Shown: positions 33,020 through 41,372 of the stretch, one piece after another
Numbering within the stretch: the first letter of the stretch is position 1
Layout: every line of letters begins with the position of its first letter
Source of the DNA: Treponema sp.
GTDB lineage: Bacteria > Spirochaetota > Spirochaetia > Treponematales > Treponemataceae
Direction of reading: 5' to 3'
DNA length: 47,919 nucleotides
Assembly: GCA_016296205.1 (NCBI GenBank)
Contig: JAEDJS010000007.1
Span: 1-47,919 of the forward strand
Position numbers and translations under genes: made by a program
Notes under the pieces: generated by a model
Databases searched by the model: none
What the model saw: only the letters and a program-made list of their open reading frames with translations
Told to the model about the DNA's origin: nothing

Positions 33020-34314
33020 AAAAGTTTTTTGCCGCAATTATAATTAGTTTTATATTTGTTGGTGTAGTTTCTGCATTTGAAGCTGGCGCTGCAAAAATTA
33101 GTGAACGCAATAATCAGAATTATCGTGTTTTGAATGGATTTGATTTTGCAAATTATGTTGGTTCAGAAAAAGGTCTTGAAGTAATTGTTGACAATGAAAT
33201 CAAAAAGGTAATTACTGATGATAAGAAAGAAGGATACAAGGGGAAATACGCTGTAATTGGTTATAGTCAGGGTGGTGAACGTTCATTGGCTTATGCTACA
33301 AGACTTAAGGCACAGAATCCAGAAGAATTCAAAAGACTTGAAGCTGTAATTACAGTTTCTGGTGTAGATAAAGGTCTTAAAGCTTTGGAAGGTGGTTTTG
33401 GTCCTCTTAAAGCTCGTGCTGGTGAAGACGTGAATATTCTTTACAACGGCTATGAAGCAGTTAAAGATGTAAGTCCGATTTTTTCTATTGCAGGTGGTTG
33501 TGTGGAATTTCTTTTAGATGTTCATAAAGAGGTAATCATTGATAAGATTGGTGAGTTTGCTCCTGGAATTATTGATTATGTAAAAGCAGCCTGGAATGGT
33601 GGCACAGAAAATCAACTTAAAGAACTTTATGACATGATGCCGAACAGTAATTTCATTCAGAAAAATGTTAGTGTTACAGAAAAGAAAACTGCAAAAAGAA
33701 TTTCTGGCTATAACACAGAATGGTATTGGGATACAAGTTTCTTTATTCCATTGCTTAAAACAAGACAGGTTCCTGTATACGAGTACTACGACTACTTTTA
33801 CGATAGCCCAAAATTTAGTAACGATCTTCCTGTGGGATACATTGTTGGCCTTAACAGTAATACATTGAGCATGATTAACAGTAAAAACAGTACAACTAAT
33901 GAATCAATTGCAAGAGGATGTTTGAAAGCTGCAGAAATTGGCTTTGGTGCAGCTCAAGTTCATTACATCGGTACATGTGTTTTACTTTATGGATTATTCA
34001 ACGGTAATGTAACAAAAGCAACGTATTGTAACAGTGCAAGAGAATGGGTTGCAAATATTGATGGTGAATTAAATGAAATTAAGAATTCAACACAAAACGA
34101 TGGTCTTGTTGCAAAGGAAAGCCAGTTCTATCCTAAAACTTATTTTGATGTAAATACAAATCAAAATAAAGAAGTTCATTCAAAAGTTTTAAGCACAAGT
34201 GATATTGGATATGAGGAATTTCCTGAGTATAATCACATGACGATTAGTCCACTGGATAATGAAGTAATTCAAACAAGAATTAAAGATTTGTTGAATAAAA
34301 CTCGTAGAAAATAA
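33016..34314 (+). CDS. Exported alpha/beta hydrolase, lipase-like
   Basis: The 432-aa protein has a cleavable signal peptide (about residues 1-20, VVSAF) and no lipobox. The nucleophile elbow GYSQGG places Ser84. The segment DMMPNSNFIQKN resembles the DMTPGS-F stretch of extracellular lipases. QNDGLVAKESQ near 363 offers the acid and NHMTIS near 407 offers the His, so a full triad is plausible. A hydrophobic segment near 315-335 may be a lid or membrane-contact helix. The preceding lipoprotein overlaps it by four bases. The substrate is unknown; a lipid ester is the best guess. Confidence 0.8.
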   Translation: MKKFFAAIIISFIFVGVVSAFEAGAAKISERNNQNYRVLNGFDFANYVGSEKGLEVIVDNEIKKVITDDKKEGYKGKYAVIGYSQGGERSLAYATRLKAQNPEEFKRLEAVITVSGVDKGLKALEGGFGPLKARAGEDVNILYNGYEAVKDVSPIFSIAGGCVEFLLDVHKEVIIDKIGEFAPGIIDYVKAAWNGGTENQLKELYDMMPNSNFIQKNVSVTEKKTAKRISGYNTEWYWDTSFFIPLLKTRQVPVYEYYDYFYDSPKFSNDLPVGYIVGLNSNTLSMINSKNSTTNESIARGCLKAAEIGFGAAQVHYIGTCVLLYGLFNGNVTKATYCNSAREWVANIDGELNEIKNSTQNDGLVAKESQFYPKTYFDVNTNQNKEVHSKVLSTSDIGYEEFPEYNHMTISPLDNEVIQTRIKDLLNKTRRK

Positions 34315-34374
34315 AAATATTACCCGAGAGAGTTAGTATAATTCTGCCGGGTTGAAAATAAAATTTGGAGAAAT

Positions 34375-35691
34375 ATGAAAAAACAAGTAATTCATCTAAT
34401 TATTTCTTTTTTAATTCTTTTAAGTTGTAAGACAGAAAATACCCCATATTATAATGATATAAAATTGAATTACAAATATGAGGTGCAGACAGATTTTTAT
34501 TATTCTCATTTTGGAATTTATCACAATGGACGTTATGTTTATTTTCCATCAGGTGATAATAATTCAGCTTCACCGATTAATGAAAGTAAATTTTTTCTCG
34601 TTAATAAATTGGATCTGGAGACTGGAGAAATTGTCTGGAAGACAGAAAATATAAATGATGTGGATTCTCAGGCTCCAGTTTTATTGAATGGAAAAATTTA
34701 TATTCCTTCTTATGACAATTACCTTTATTGTTTTGATGATGCAGATGGAACCCTTCTTGCAAGCATAAAGCTTTCTGATGATAAAGAGATTGCAATAGAT
34801 TTGAGTGGTTGGTCAGCAAATATTGTTACTGACGGGAAAAGATATTTATTCTGGCCTAATAAAGGTGATTATTGCGCCATTACAAAATTGGATACTTTTT
34901 CTATAGATTTTAAAAAGAAGCCAGATCAGTTTCAGGTAGCGGATGTTGAAAATTTAAGTTGTCCGGAAAATAGCACCACAGAAGATTATGTTGCAAATGA
35001 AATTATCTGTGATGGTGAAAGTATTTATTTTGAAACTATTGGAAGCGAGTATGACAAAAGAAATACAAAGGTGGGTTCTTATGATGTCCAAACAGGAAAA
35101 TTAAATTGGATTCAAACTGTAATTGATTCGTATTGGAATTGTGGTGATGTAGTCTTATTTTTAAATGGAAACAATCTTTATTTTTTTATGGAAGGTGTTG
35201 CCTGTTTCGATAAAAATTCTGGAAGAGAAATTTTTAGAAACATTCAGAGTAAAGATAAATATTACACAGAAGTAATTAATGAAGCTGCTTCTATGAGTCA
35301 AGGAGTATTCCTTTATAAGGATAGATTTTATAGCACTACAAATGCTAAGTTAGGTTCTCCTTCTGAAACTGGTTATCCAGCTTCAAGTTTTGCAAATGTA
35401 AAAGAAATCGATCCTAAAACCGGAAAGATCACATGGAGCGATTTTATCCCATTAAAAAGTACAATGCATTCAAGACCAATTGTAATTAAAAATAAAATGT
35501 TCATTACAACCTGGGGTTATGGAATTTATGTTTACGATGTAGAAAGCAAAAAATGTCTTGGAAGAGATACAACTTATTTAACAGACGGACTGGAACGAAA
35601 TATTGAATATAATGGCATGTTCTATACTTTCTGTTCTAATTCAATTGATGGATCTAATCCAACTTCTACTTTGGTTTGCGTTGAACCATAA
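34375..35691 (+). CDS. PQQ-like beta-propeller lipoprotein
   Basis: The 438-aa protein has lipobox ILLSC (Cys18). The mature part contains repeats of the PQQ/BamB type: LDLETGEIVWKT, DADGTLLAS, YDVQTGKLNWI, FDKNSGREIF and IDPKTGKITWSD, each ending one propeller blade. About six to eight blades would fit. It has no enzyme motif and is probably a binding or scaffold protein at the cell surface. A 60-base gap with a weak 5-bp hairpin separates it from the hydrolase gene, so it may be a continuation of the same operon. GGAG lies seven bases before the ATG. Confidence 0.82.
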   Translation: MKKQVIHLIISFLILLSCKTENTPYYNDIKLNYKYEVQTDFYYSHFGIYHNGRYVYFPSGDNNSASPINESKFFLVNKLDLETGEIVWKTENINDVDSQAPVLLNGKIYIPSYDNYLYCFDDADGTLLASIKLSDDKEIAIDLSGWSANIVTDGKRYLFWPNKGDYCAITKLDTFSIDFKKKPDQFQVADVENLSCPENSTTEDYVANEIICDGESIYFETIGSEYDKRNTKVGSYDVQTGKLNWIQTVIDSYWNCGDVVLFLNGNNLYFFMEGVACFDKNSGREIFRNIQSKDKYYTEVINEAASMSQGVFLYKDRFYSTTNAKLGSPSETGYPASSFANVKEIDPKTGKITWSDFIPLKSTMHSRPIVIKNKMFITTWGYGIYVYDVESKKCLGRDTTYLTDGLERNIEYNGMFYTFCSNSIDGSNPTSTLVCVEP

Positions 35692-35718
35692 AATATTTAA
35701 GGAAAGATTTAAAGAAAA

Positions 35719-36399
35719 ATGAAAAATATAAAAATTGTATTAGTGTTTATTGTAAGTGCGTTGATTTTAAATTCCTGTTCATATGAAGCTGGTTTAAAAA
35801 TTAGATGCTCAATTAAATCCGAAAATGGTACAAGCGTTACGGCGGAAATTATTCCTGAAAACAATATGGGTTGTATTGCAAATGGAGCCGTTGTTTATGT
35901 AACTGACTGTTTTAATCAGATTACAATGGCGTCTTATAATAATTCAATGGGAGTTTATAAAGCTGTTGAGTTGAATCCGCTTTCTGATTTTTTTTATGTG
36001 TCTGTGATTTCTGCTGCTCTTTCAAAACCATATGAAATTAAGATTCCTCATAATGTTATTTCAGTTAAGCCTGAAATTGTTGCAATGACTGATAGTTTAA
36101 ATAATAATGTGTTTTCTGGAAACGAATTAGACGTGAACGAAGAAATTCAAATTGGCTGGGAAAAATGTGACGGTAAAGTTGTTTACGATGTAAAAATCCA
36201 GACTCAGCTTTTAACTGTGTGGACTGGAAGTACTTCTGTGAATTATATTTCTGTTCCTTCTAAAAATCTGGAAGAAGGAAAGTCGTATACTGTCAGTGTT
36301 TGTGCTCAGCGGATAATCGGTGATCCATTGTTTTTAAATTGTGATTATTCTTCGGTAAGCACTTTTAACAGTACAAAAGTAAACTTTTATACAAAATGA
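35719..36399 (+). CDS. Lipoprotein with Ig/FN3-like C-terminal half
   Basis: The 226-aa protein has lipobox LNSC (Cys20). Residues about 30-110 look like an Ig-like beta unit (TSVTAEIIPENN). The C-terminal half resembles a fibronectin type III unit: EIQIGWEKCDGKVVYDVKI then EEGKSYTVSVCAQ. I recognise no specific family. It starts 27 bases after the propeller gene and its stop overlaps the next start by four bases (ATGA), indicating coupled translation with the peptidase. Confidence 0.75.
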   Translation: MKNIKIVLVFIVSALILNSCSYEAGLKIRCSIKSENGTSVTAEIIPENNMGCIANGAVVYVTDCFNQITMASYNNSMGVYKAVELNPLSDFFYVSVISAALSKPYEIKIPHNVISVKPEIVAMTDSLNNNVFSGNELDVNEEIQIGWEKCDGKVVYDVKIQTQLLTVWTGSTSVNYISVPSKNLEEGKSYTVSVCAQRIIGDPLFLNCDYSSVSTFNSTKVNFYTK

Positions 36400-38015
36400 A
36401 ATTCAAATTGATATTATTTATTGGATTTGTTTTTCTGGCAAATTCATGTAACAGTAATAATTCTTTTGATTTTAATATCATCAGCCCAAAGGAAAGTCAG
36501 ATTTATTCTGTAAACCAAAAAATTCTTTTTGCAGTTGATTCCGTCACAGATGAAGTAACCTGGTATATGGACGGAATTTATTTTGAAAACGGAAACAATT
36601 TTTTTAAATCGTTAAGTTGTGGAAGTCATACTGTAACTGTAATCGTAAACGGAATAGAAAAAGAAATTCAAGTATCGGTTCACGATAAAATAATTCAGAA
36701 TAATTTTGAACTTCTTCGTACAAATAATCTTGAAAAGTATTTGAATGATGACATAAAATCTTTTGGTTTGTGTGCGCTGGATTCAAAGAATGTAAATTTG
36801 AAAATTGAATTCTCAAACAGTAAAGAATTGAAGGTAATGAAAATTCCAGTTGATTATAATTTTGCTGGGAAACAGATCTATAATGGCATTCTGAACATCA
36901 ACCCAAGAACGTCCTTAGATGAAAACTTTCAGAAAGAATTTTTTGTTTTAAATACAAACATTCAGAATGATTGTCACAGAATTTGCTGCAAAATTTATTA
37001 TCATAATTGTGATTTGATTTTTTGGATTCCTCAGGATTGTGATGAACAGACTGAAAAATTAATTGATAAATGTATTTCAAAAATTACAAGTTTAATTTTG
37101 CCAAGATTAAAAAAAATCTGGGGTTACTGCCAGGATGTTGACGGTAACGGAAAACTAAATGTTGTATTTTCCAGTTCAATTAATGAAGAAGAAAGGGCTA
37201 TAGGCTTTTTTAATCCAAATGATTTTTTTTCAAGGAATCTTGATGTTAATTCAGACTCTTATAATCCCTTCAGTAATGAAAGTGATGTTATATATCTTGC
37301 TTTTCCATCTGATCAAAAAAAAACTTACGGTGTAGAAAGCATATGTGCAACTTTCGCCCATGAGTGTGCCCACGCGTTAAATTTTTCTAATAAAAGTTAC
37401 AAAGAATATAAGTTAACGGGTAATGAGCAGCAGATGGAACTGTTTCTGGATGAAGGCTTAAGTCATTTAACAGAGAGCCTCTGCGGTCTTGGAACAAGTG
37501 GCGGTAATGTGGATTTCGTTAATCATTTTCTTGCCAATTCTAATTTGTATTCTCTTTGCAAAAATAATTATCTTGGTCAGAGTGATAGTGCTGGACAGAG
37601 GGGAGGAATCTGTTTGTTCCTGTACTGGTTGTTTGAAAAATCAGGCGGAATGGAAATCGATAGTGCTGGTGAATTAAAAGATTGTGGAGGAATTTCACTA
37701 TTAAAGAAAATTATTTCAAGTAGATTTTATGGATGGGATTCAATTGGTGACGCTTACGGAAAAGTAACTGATCTTCTTTTTATGGATTTTTGCAATGAAT
37801 TGTTATCCGGGTGGGTCCCAGCTAAAATAGATGCAGTAACAAAAGAACCAATCCTGGGTTGCGAAAAAATTTTACCTTACAGCTGTAGTGAGGTAAGGTT
37901 CATTTTGCCTTATTCTGTAATTAAAATAGAAGATTTAAAATTTATTCCTGATTCATTCAAAATGAATTCAGCAGATCAAATTTCTAATGTTTATCTCTGG
38001 TGCGGTTATAATTGA
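36396..38015 (+). CDS. M30-like zinc metallopeptidase lipoprotein
   Basis: The 539-aa protein has lipobox ANSC (Cys18). Residues about 25-95 form an Ig-like unit. A zincin domain follows: TFAHECAHALNF near 319-330 provides HExxH, and LDEGLSHLTE near 350-359 gives the third ligand Glu. The stretch DVDGNGKLNVVFSSS about 75 residues before it matches the arrangement in M30 (hyicolysin-type) peptidases. Cys is frequent for an exported protein. It is the last gene of the exported cluster, and its 3' end overlaps the convergent nuclease gene by 32 bases. A surface protease acting on host or environmental protein is plausible. Confidence 0.82.
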   Translation: MKFKLILFIGFVFLANSCNSNNSFDFNIISPKESQIYSVNQKILFAVDSVTDEVTWYMDGIYFENGNNFFKSLSCGSHTVTVIVNGIEKEIQVSVHDKIIQNNFELLRTNNLEKYLNDDIKSFGLCALDSKNVNLKIEFSNSKELKVMKIPVDYNFAGKQIYNGILNINPRTSLDENFQKEFFVLNTNIQNDCHRICCKIYYHNCDLIFWIPQDCDEQTEKLIDKCISKITSLILPRLKKIWGYCQDVDGNGKLNVVFSSSINEEERAIGFFNPNDFFSRNLDVNSDSYNPFSNESDVIYLAFPSDQKKTYGVESICATFAHECAHALNFSNKSYKEYKLTGNEQQMELFLDEGLSHLTESLCGLGTSGGNVDFVNHFLANSNLYSLCKNNYLGQSDSAGQRGGICLFLYWLFEKSGGMEIDSAGELKDCGGISLLKKIISSRFYGWDSIGDAYGKVTDLLFMDFCNELLSGWVPAKIDAVTKEPILGCEKILPYSCSEVRFILPYSVIKIEDLKFIPDSFKMNSADQISNVYLWCGYN

Positions 38016-38799
38016 ATTTTCCCCAGAGTGTTAAATCAACTTGTCTTTCTGTCTGTTCTTCTTCTGCATCATCAAGGTTAAAGAAAAAGTCGATTCCTGT
38101 GCGCTGTTCAACATCATCAACAGTTGTAACATAATTCCAGTATGAATCTGAACAGGGCTGGTTGGGAATGATAAAAGCAATACATTGAACTTGACTGCTG
38201 GTTTCTCTTAGAATCACTTTGTAAAAATATTCCGGCACTGCTACCTGATTAAATCCAATGTGGGAATATTCACTGGCTGGTTTTTCTAGGACTGGTCCGG
38301 TAACAACATAGATTTCACTAAATTTTCTTGCCCAGTTTCTAACTTGATTTTCCAGATCGTTCCAGATTCCCTGGTTGAATTCAGGCACTTGGGGAGTAAT
38401 GTTACTCATGGCGAATGTATCGAACATTGCTTCTTCGCTGTATTTAAAACTTCCGGCAGGTGCAAGATGGCCTCTGTCGTAACCAGATTTTTTGTAGTTA
38501 GAAATCCAGGCGCTTCCAGTTGAAATTTTATAATCTTCATGGAACATGTTTGATCTTTTAACTGTGCCGTTAACTTTTTCTTTTGTGAGCTTGTAGCAAA
38601 CCCATTCTGCACACTCGTATTCTTCGCGATAACACAAAGTAAATCCGGAATAACTGTGGACTTCATGATCATGGCAATTTTTTTCTGCGTGAACTGCAAT
38701 GCATTTTGGCGTTTCTAACAAAGAAAAATCCTGTGCAAAAAACTCAGAAATGTTAAAAAAGAGAATAAATAAAATTATAGTTTTTCCAGATATTTTCAT
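37984..38799 (-). CDS. Secreted DNA/RNA non-specific endonuclease (DRGH type)
   Basis: The 271-aa protein has a signal peptide (about residues 1-23, ISEFFAQ). The beta-beta-alpha-metal active site is clear: YDRGHLAPAGSF contains the DRGH motif with the general-base His. NITPQVPEFNQGIWNDLE contains the metal-binding Asn and Glu. It would degrade DNA and RNA outside the cytoplasm, possibly for nutrient salvage. I start at ATG 38799 because the signal peptide begins there; a TTG 14 codons upstream adds a basic stretch that spoils it. An extended -10 box (TGGTATAAT) sits seven bases before the ATG. Confidence 0.9.
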   Translation of the reverse strand: MKISGKTIILFILFFNISEFFAQDFSLLETPKCIAVHAEKNCHDHEVHSYSGFTLCYREEYECAEWVCYKLTKEKVNGTVKRSNMFHEDYKISTGSAWISNYKKSGYDRGHLAPAGSFKYSEEAMFDTFAMSNITPQVPEFNQGIWNDLENQVRNWARKFSEIYVVTGPVLEKPASEYSHIGFNQVAVPEYFYKVILRETSSQVQCIAFIIPNQPCSDSYWNYVTTVDDVEQRTGIDFFFNLDDAEEEQTERQVDLTLWGKFNYNRTRDKH

Positions 38800-38806
38800 C
38801 TGAATA

Positions 38807-38815
38807 ATTATACCA
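38807..38815 (-). promoter_or_regulatory. Extended -10 promoter of the nuclease gene, leaderless type
   Basis: TGGTATAAT on the minus strand ends seven bases before the ATG at 38799. The TG before the hexamer can replace a poor -35. Confidence 0.55.
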
Positions 38816-38854
38816 CGTTTTGCTCTAAAAGTTACAGACAAAATTTTATACTGA

Positions 38855-38883
38855 TTGACATAATTTTGTTTTTACTTTATTTT
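38855..38883 (+). promoter_or_regulatory. Promoter of the P13-like gene
   Basis: TTGACA (38855-38860), 17 bases, TATTTT (38878-38883). A short leader holds AAAGGA before the ATG at 38905. Confidence 0.6.
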
Positions 38884-38904
38884 CAAAATACAAAAGGAAT
38901 TGTT

Positions 38905-39402
38905 ATGAAAAAATTTGTTTTAGTTATTCTTCTGGCATTAAGTAGTTTTTCATTTGCAAAAAATTCTGGAGCTGTAAAGTACATTGCTCTTGATATTTTT
39001 CCATTGTTTGGTTTGGGCTCTTATGCTCAGGGAGATACATTTGGCGGCAAAATTTTAACCTGTAATGATTTGTTTTGTGTAACAGGAAATGTTCTGCTTA
39101 TAAGTTCCATTGTTTATGGTGTAAAATTTCTTACAGATGGAATTACAGCATTTAATGTTTTGTTAGAAACAGGAAATTATCATGAAGGAAAAGATGTTCT
39201 TGAAGGATTCAATAAACAATATTTTGGTTTTCTTTTTTTCTCAGGAACAATTCTGGTAACAGCTACCAATTTATTCCGTTTGGGATGGGGAATTGGACGG
39301 CCGTTGTATTATCGAAATCAAAAAACTAAGAAAAAATCCATTTCTGTTGCGCCGGTTGTTACCCCAGAATTAGTTGGAATTTACGGAAAAATTTATTTGT
39401 AA
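38905..39402 (+). CDS. P13-family-like membrane protein (possible porin)
   Basis: The 165-aa protein has a signal peptide (about residues 1-18, SFSFA). The mature part begins with the segment FPLFGLGSYAQGDTFGG, which resembles the conserved start of spirochaetal P13-type proteins. At least two hydrophobic helices follow (about 55-75 and 110-130). Borrelia P13 is a small channel-forming outer-membrane protein; the similarity here is short, so this is a tentative assignment. ATG 38905 is chosen for its AAAGGA and signal peptide. Confidence 0.6.
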   Translation: MKKFVLVILLALSSFSFAKNSGAVKYIALDIFPLFGLGSYAQGDTFGGKILTCNDLFCVTGNVLLISSIVYGVKFLTDGITAFNVLLETGNYHEGKDVLEGFNKQYFGFLFFSGTILVTATNLFRLGWGIGRPLYYRNQKTKKKSISVAPVVTPELVGIYGKIYL

Positions 39403-39405
39403 ATA

Positions 39406-39426
39406 TTGATTCAAATATTGATTCAA
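39406..39426. promoter_or_regulatory. Two TTGATTCAA sites upstream of cimA
   Basis: The odd palindrome TTGA-T-TCAA occurs at 39406-39414 and 39418-39426, 12 bases apart, just upstream of the -35 at 39435. The same 9-mer makes up the palindrome at 251-276. A shared regulator is possible. Confidence 0.35.
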
Positions 39427-39434
39427 CTTTTGAA

Positions 39435-39463
39435 TTGACCAAGTATTATTAAAAATTTATTAT
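39435..39463 (+). promoter_or_regulatory. cimA promoter, leaderless type
   Basis: TTGACC (39435-39440), 17 bases, TATTAT (39458-39463), then six bases to the ATG at 39470. No Shine-Dalgarno is present. Confidence 0.65.
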
Positions 39464-39469
39464 TGAATT

Positions 39470-41062
39470 ATGGTAAACAGACAGGTAGAAATTTTAGATA
39501 CAACTTTGCGGGATGGAGCTCAAGGAGAAGGAATCAGTTTTTCTGTTCAAGATAAAATTACCATTGTAAAGTCTTTGGATCAGCTTGGAATTTCTTTGAT
39601 AGAAGCAGGTAATCCTGGCAGCAATCCAAAGGATATGGAATTTTTTTCTGAATGCAGAAAATTAAAATTGAACAATTCTAAAATTGTGGCTTTTGGCTCA
39701 ACTCGCAGAAAAGCTCTTTCCTGTGATGAAGATTCAAACTTGCAGAGTCTTCTTGCTGCCAGTACAGATGCTGTTGTTGTTTTTGGAAAAACATGGAAGT
39801 TTCAGGCAACAGATATTCTGCACGTAAAACCAGAAGATAATCTTGCTATGATAAAGGACACTGTTTCTTATCTGGCAAAAAAAGGCAGACGTGTTATTTT
39901 TGATGCGGAACATTTTTTTACAGGTTACCAGGATGATCCTTCTTATGCTATGGACGCTCTTGAAGCTGCAGCCAATGGTGGAGCCGATACACTTGTGCTT
40001 TGCGAAACAAAAGGCGGCACTCTTTGCACAGAATGTTACAATATTACAAAAAATGTTGTTGATGATTTTGGCCAGAAATGTAAAATAGGAATTCATACTC
40101 ATAATGATTCTGGACTTGCAGTTGCTAATACTTTAATGGCAGTAGAAGCCGGTGCAACTCATGTGCAGGGAACAATCCTTGGTTTTGGCGAACGAACTGG
40201 TAATGCAAATCTTTCTACCATTATTCCTGATCTCCAGTTAAAAATGGGTTACAGTTGTATTCCGGAAAATCATATGTCTGAGCTTACCCAAGTTTGTAAT
40301 AGAATTGCAGAAGTTTCAAATGTTTCGCTTAATGCCAATATGCCTTACGTTGGAAAGAATGCTTTTGCTCACAAGGCAGGAATGCACATTGATGCAATTT
40401 TAAAAAATCCACTTGCCTATGAACATACAAGTCCGGAAAGCGTTGGAAATCAGCGTGTGTTCCTTATGAGTGATGCTGCAGGAAGAAGCATGGTGATGGA
40501 AAAAATCAGAAAGCTTACGTCGCCAAAAGATGATATTAAAAAAGATAGTCCTGTTGTAAATGAAATTATCGGAAAAGTAAAAGACCTGGAAAAAGATGGT
40601 TACCAGTTTGAAGGTGCCGATGGTAGTTTTGAACTTCTTGTTCGCAAGATAATGGGAAAATATAATCCGTTTTTTAAATTGTGTTATTACAAAACAAGCG
40701 GCGATAATCCAAGAATAGAAAATAATTTGTACGCTTTTGCACAGTTAAAAATTCAGGTTGGAAATCATTTTGAAATGAGCAGCGGAGAAGGTAATGGTCC
40801 TGTTAACGCGTTGGACTCAGCATTGCGAGGGGCTTTAAAAACTTTCTATCCGTCAGTTACACAGATTCGACTTGTTGACTATAAAGTTCGTGTGCTAGAC
40901 GGAAAAAATGCAACTGCTAGCCGGGTACGTGTTTTGATTGATTCTACCGATGGTGAAGAAACCTGGAGTACGGTTGGTGTAAGCTGCGATATTGTTGAAG
41001 CATCATGGCTTGCTCTTGTTGATTCTTTTGAATATAAACTGCTTAAAGATTTGGGCGCATAA
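39470..41062 (+). CDS. cimA: (R)-citramalate synthase
   Basis: CimA condenses pyruvate and acetyl-CoA to citramalate, the first step of the threonine-independent isoleucine route. The 530-aa protein has the DRE-TIM signature ILDTTLRDGAQGEG at 8-21, metal-binding HTHNDSG near 208 and GFGERTGNANL near 240. FAHKAGMHIDAI lies near 305. A C-terminal LeuA-type regulatory domain (about 395-530) could bind isoleucine. The sequence type, including the long EGISFSVQDK start, matches citramalate synthases rather than 2-isopropylmalate synthase. No other branched-chain gene is in the window. Confidence 0.93.
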   Translation: MVNRQVEILDTTLRDGAQGEGISFSVQDKITIVKSLDQLGISLIEAGNPGSNPKDMEFFSECRKLKLNNSKIVAFGSTRRKALSCDEDSNLQSLLAASTDAVVVFGKTWKFQATDILHVKPEDNLAMIKDTVSYLAKKGRRVIFDAEHFFTGYQDDPSYAMDALEAAANGGADTLVLCETKGGTLCTECYNITKNVVDDFGQKCKIGIHTHNDSGLAVANTLMAVEAGATHVQGTILGFGERTGNANLSTIIPDLQLKMGYSCIPENHMSELTQVCNRIAEVSNVSLNANMPYVGKNAFAHKAGMHIDAILKNPLAYEHTSPESVGNQRVFLMSDAAGRSMVMEKIRKLTSPKDDIKKDSPVVNEIIGKVKDLEKDGYQFEGADGSFELLVRKIMGKYNPFFKLCYYKTSGDNPRIENNLYAFAQLKIQVGNHFEMSSGEGNGPVNALDSALRGALKTFYPSVTQIRLVDYKVRVLDGKNATASRVRVLIDSTDGEETWSTVGVSCDIVEASWLALVDSFEYKLLKDLGA

Positions 41063-41068
41063 AAAAAA

Positions 41069-41101
41069 GGCCACTACCAGTTGAATTAAGTAGAAGTGGC
41101 C
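41069..41101 (+). terminator. Terminator-like hairpin after cimA
   Basis: GGCCACT (41069-41075) pairs with AGTGGCC (41095-41101), preceded by a run of A. A second inverse copy, TAGTGGCC at 41344-41351, is followed by a run of T and lies before the convergent addA stop. The whole gene-free stretch 41063-41372 is thus bracketed by inverted copies. Confidence 0.55.
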
Positions 41102-41139
41102 GGTTTATAAATTTGATTGAAAAAGAGCAAAAAAAGTAT

Positions 41140-41270
41140 CAGAATTAAAAAACGGAGCCCAGGTTCGGCAGGCATTTACGCTTGAGCCGAGGGGAGCAAA
41201 GCGACCAACTCCCACTTCCGGCTCACTTGCGGAAATGACAGACGGTTCTGGGCGTGAGTGTTTAATTCTG
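41140..41270. repeat. GC-rich nested inverted-repeat element
   Basis: Three nested arm pairs are visible: CAGAATTAAA (41140-41149) with TTTAATTCTG (41261-41270), GCCCAG (41157-41162) with CTGGGC (41248-41253), and a central hairpin 41184-41224 made of GAGCCG/CGGCTC and GGGAG/CTCCC. Its base content is far more GC-rich than its surroundings. It resembles a small non-autonomous mobile element or a structured RNA. No coding potential or tRNA is seen. Confidence 0.5.
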
Positions 41271-41372
41271 AAAATTAAAAATAATTATTGGAGAGCACAG
41301 AAGAATCCGTCCACAATTCTTGCAACAAGTTAAATTCATTTGCTAGTGGCCAATTTTTTTAGAATTTAAATT

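Noticed and set aside
34315..34374. Terminator between the hydrolase and propeller genes
   Set aside because: Only a 5-bp stem (ACCCG/CGGGT) with a 21-base loop and no T-run is present, too weak to call.
38800..38841. Longer N-terminus of the nuclease from a TTG
   Set aside because: It would place a basic stretch before the signal peptide and run through the extended -10 box.
39470..41062. 2-isopropylmalate synthase (leuA) for the cimA gene
   Set aside because: The overall length and the motif set fit the citramalate synthase branch better; no leu genes are adjacent. Enzymatic proof is not available from sequence.
41157..41253. Possible degenerate tRNA in the GC-rich element
   Set aside because: GGTTCGGC recalls a T-loop, but no cloverleaf or acceptor stem can be drawn.
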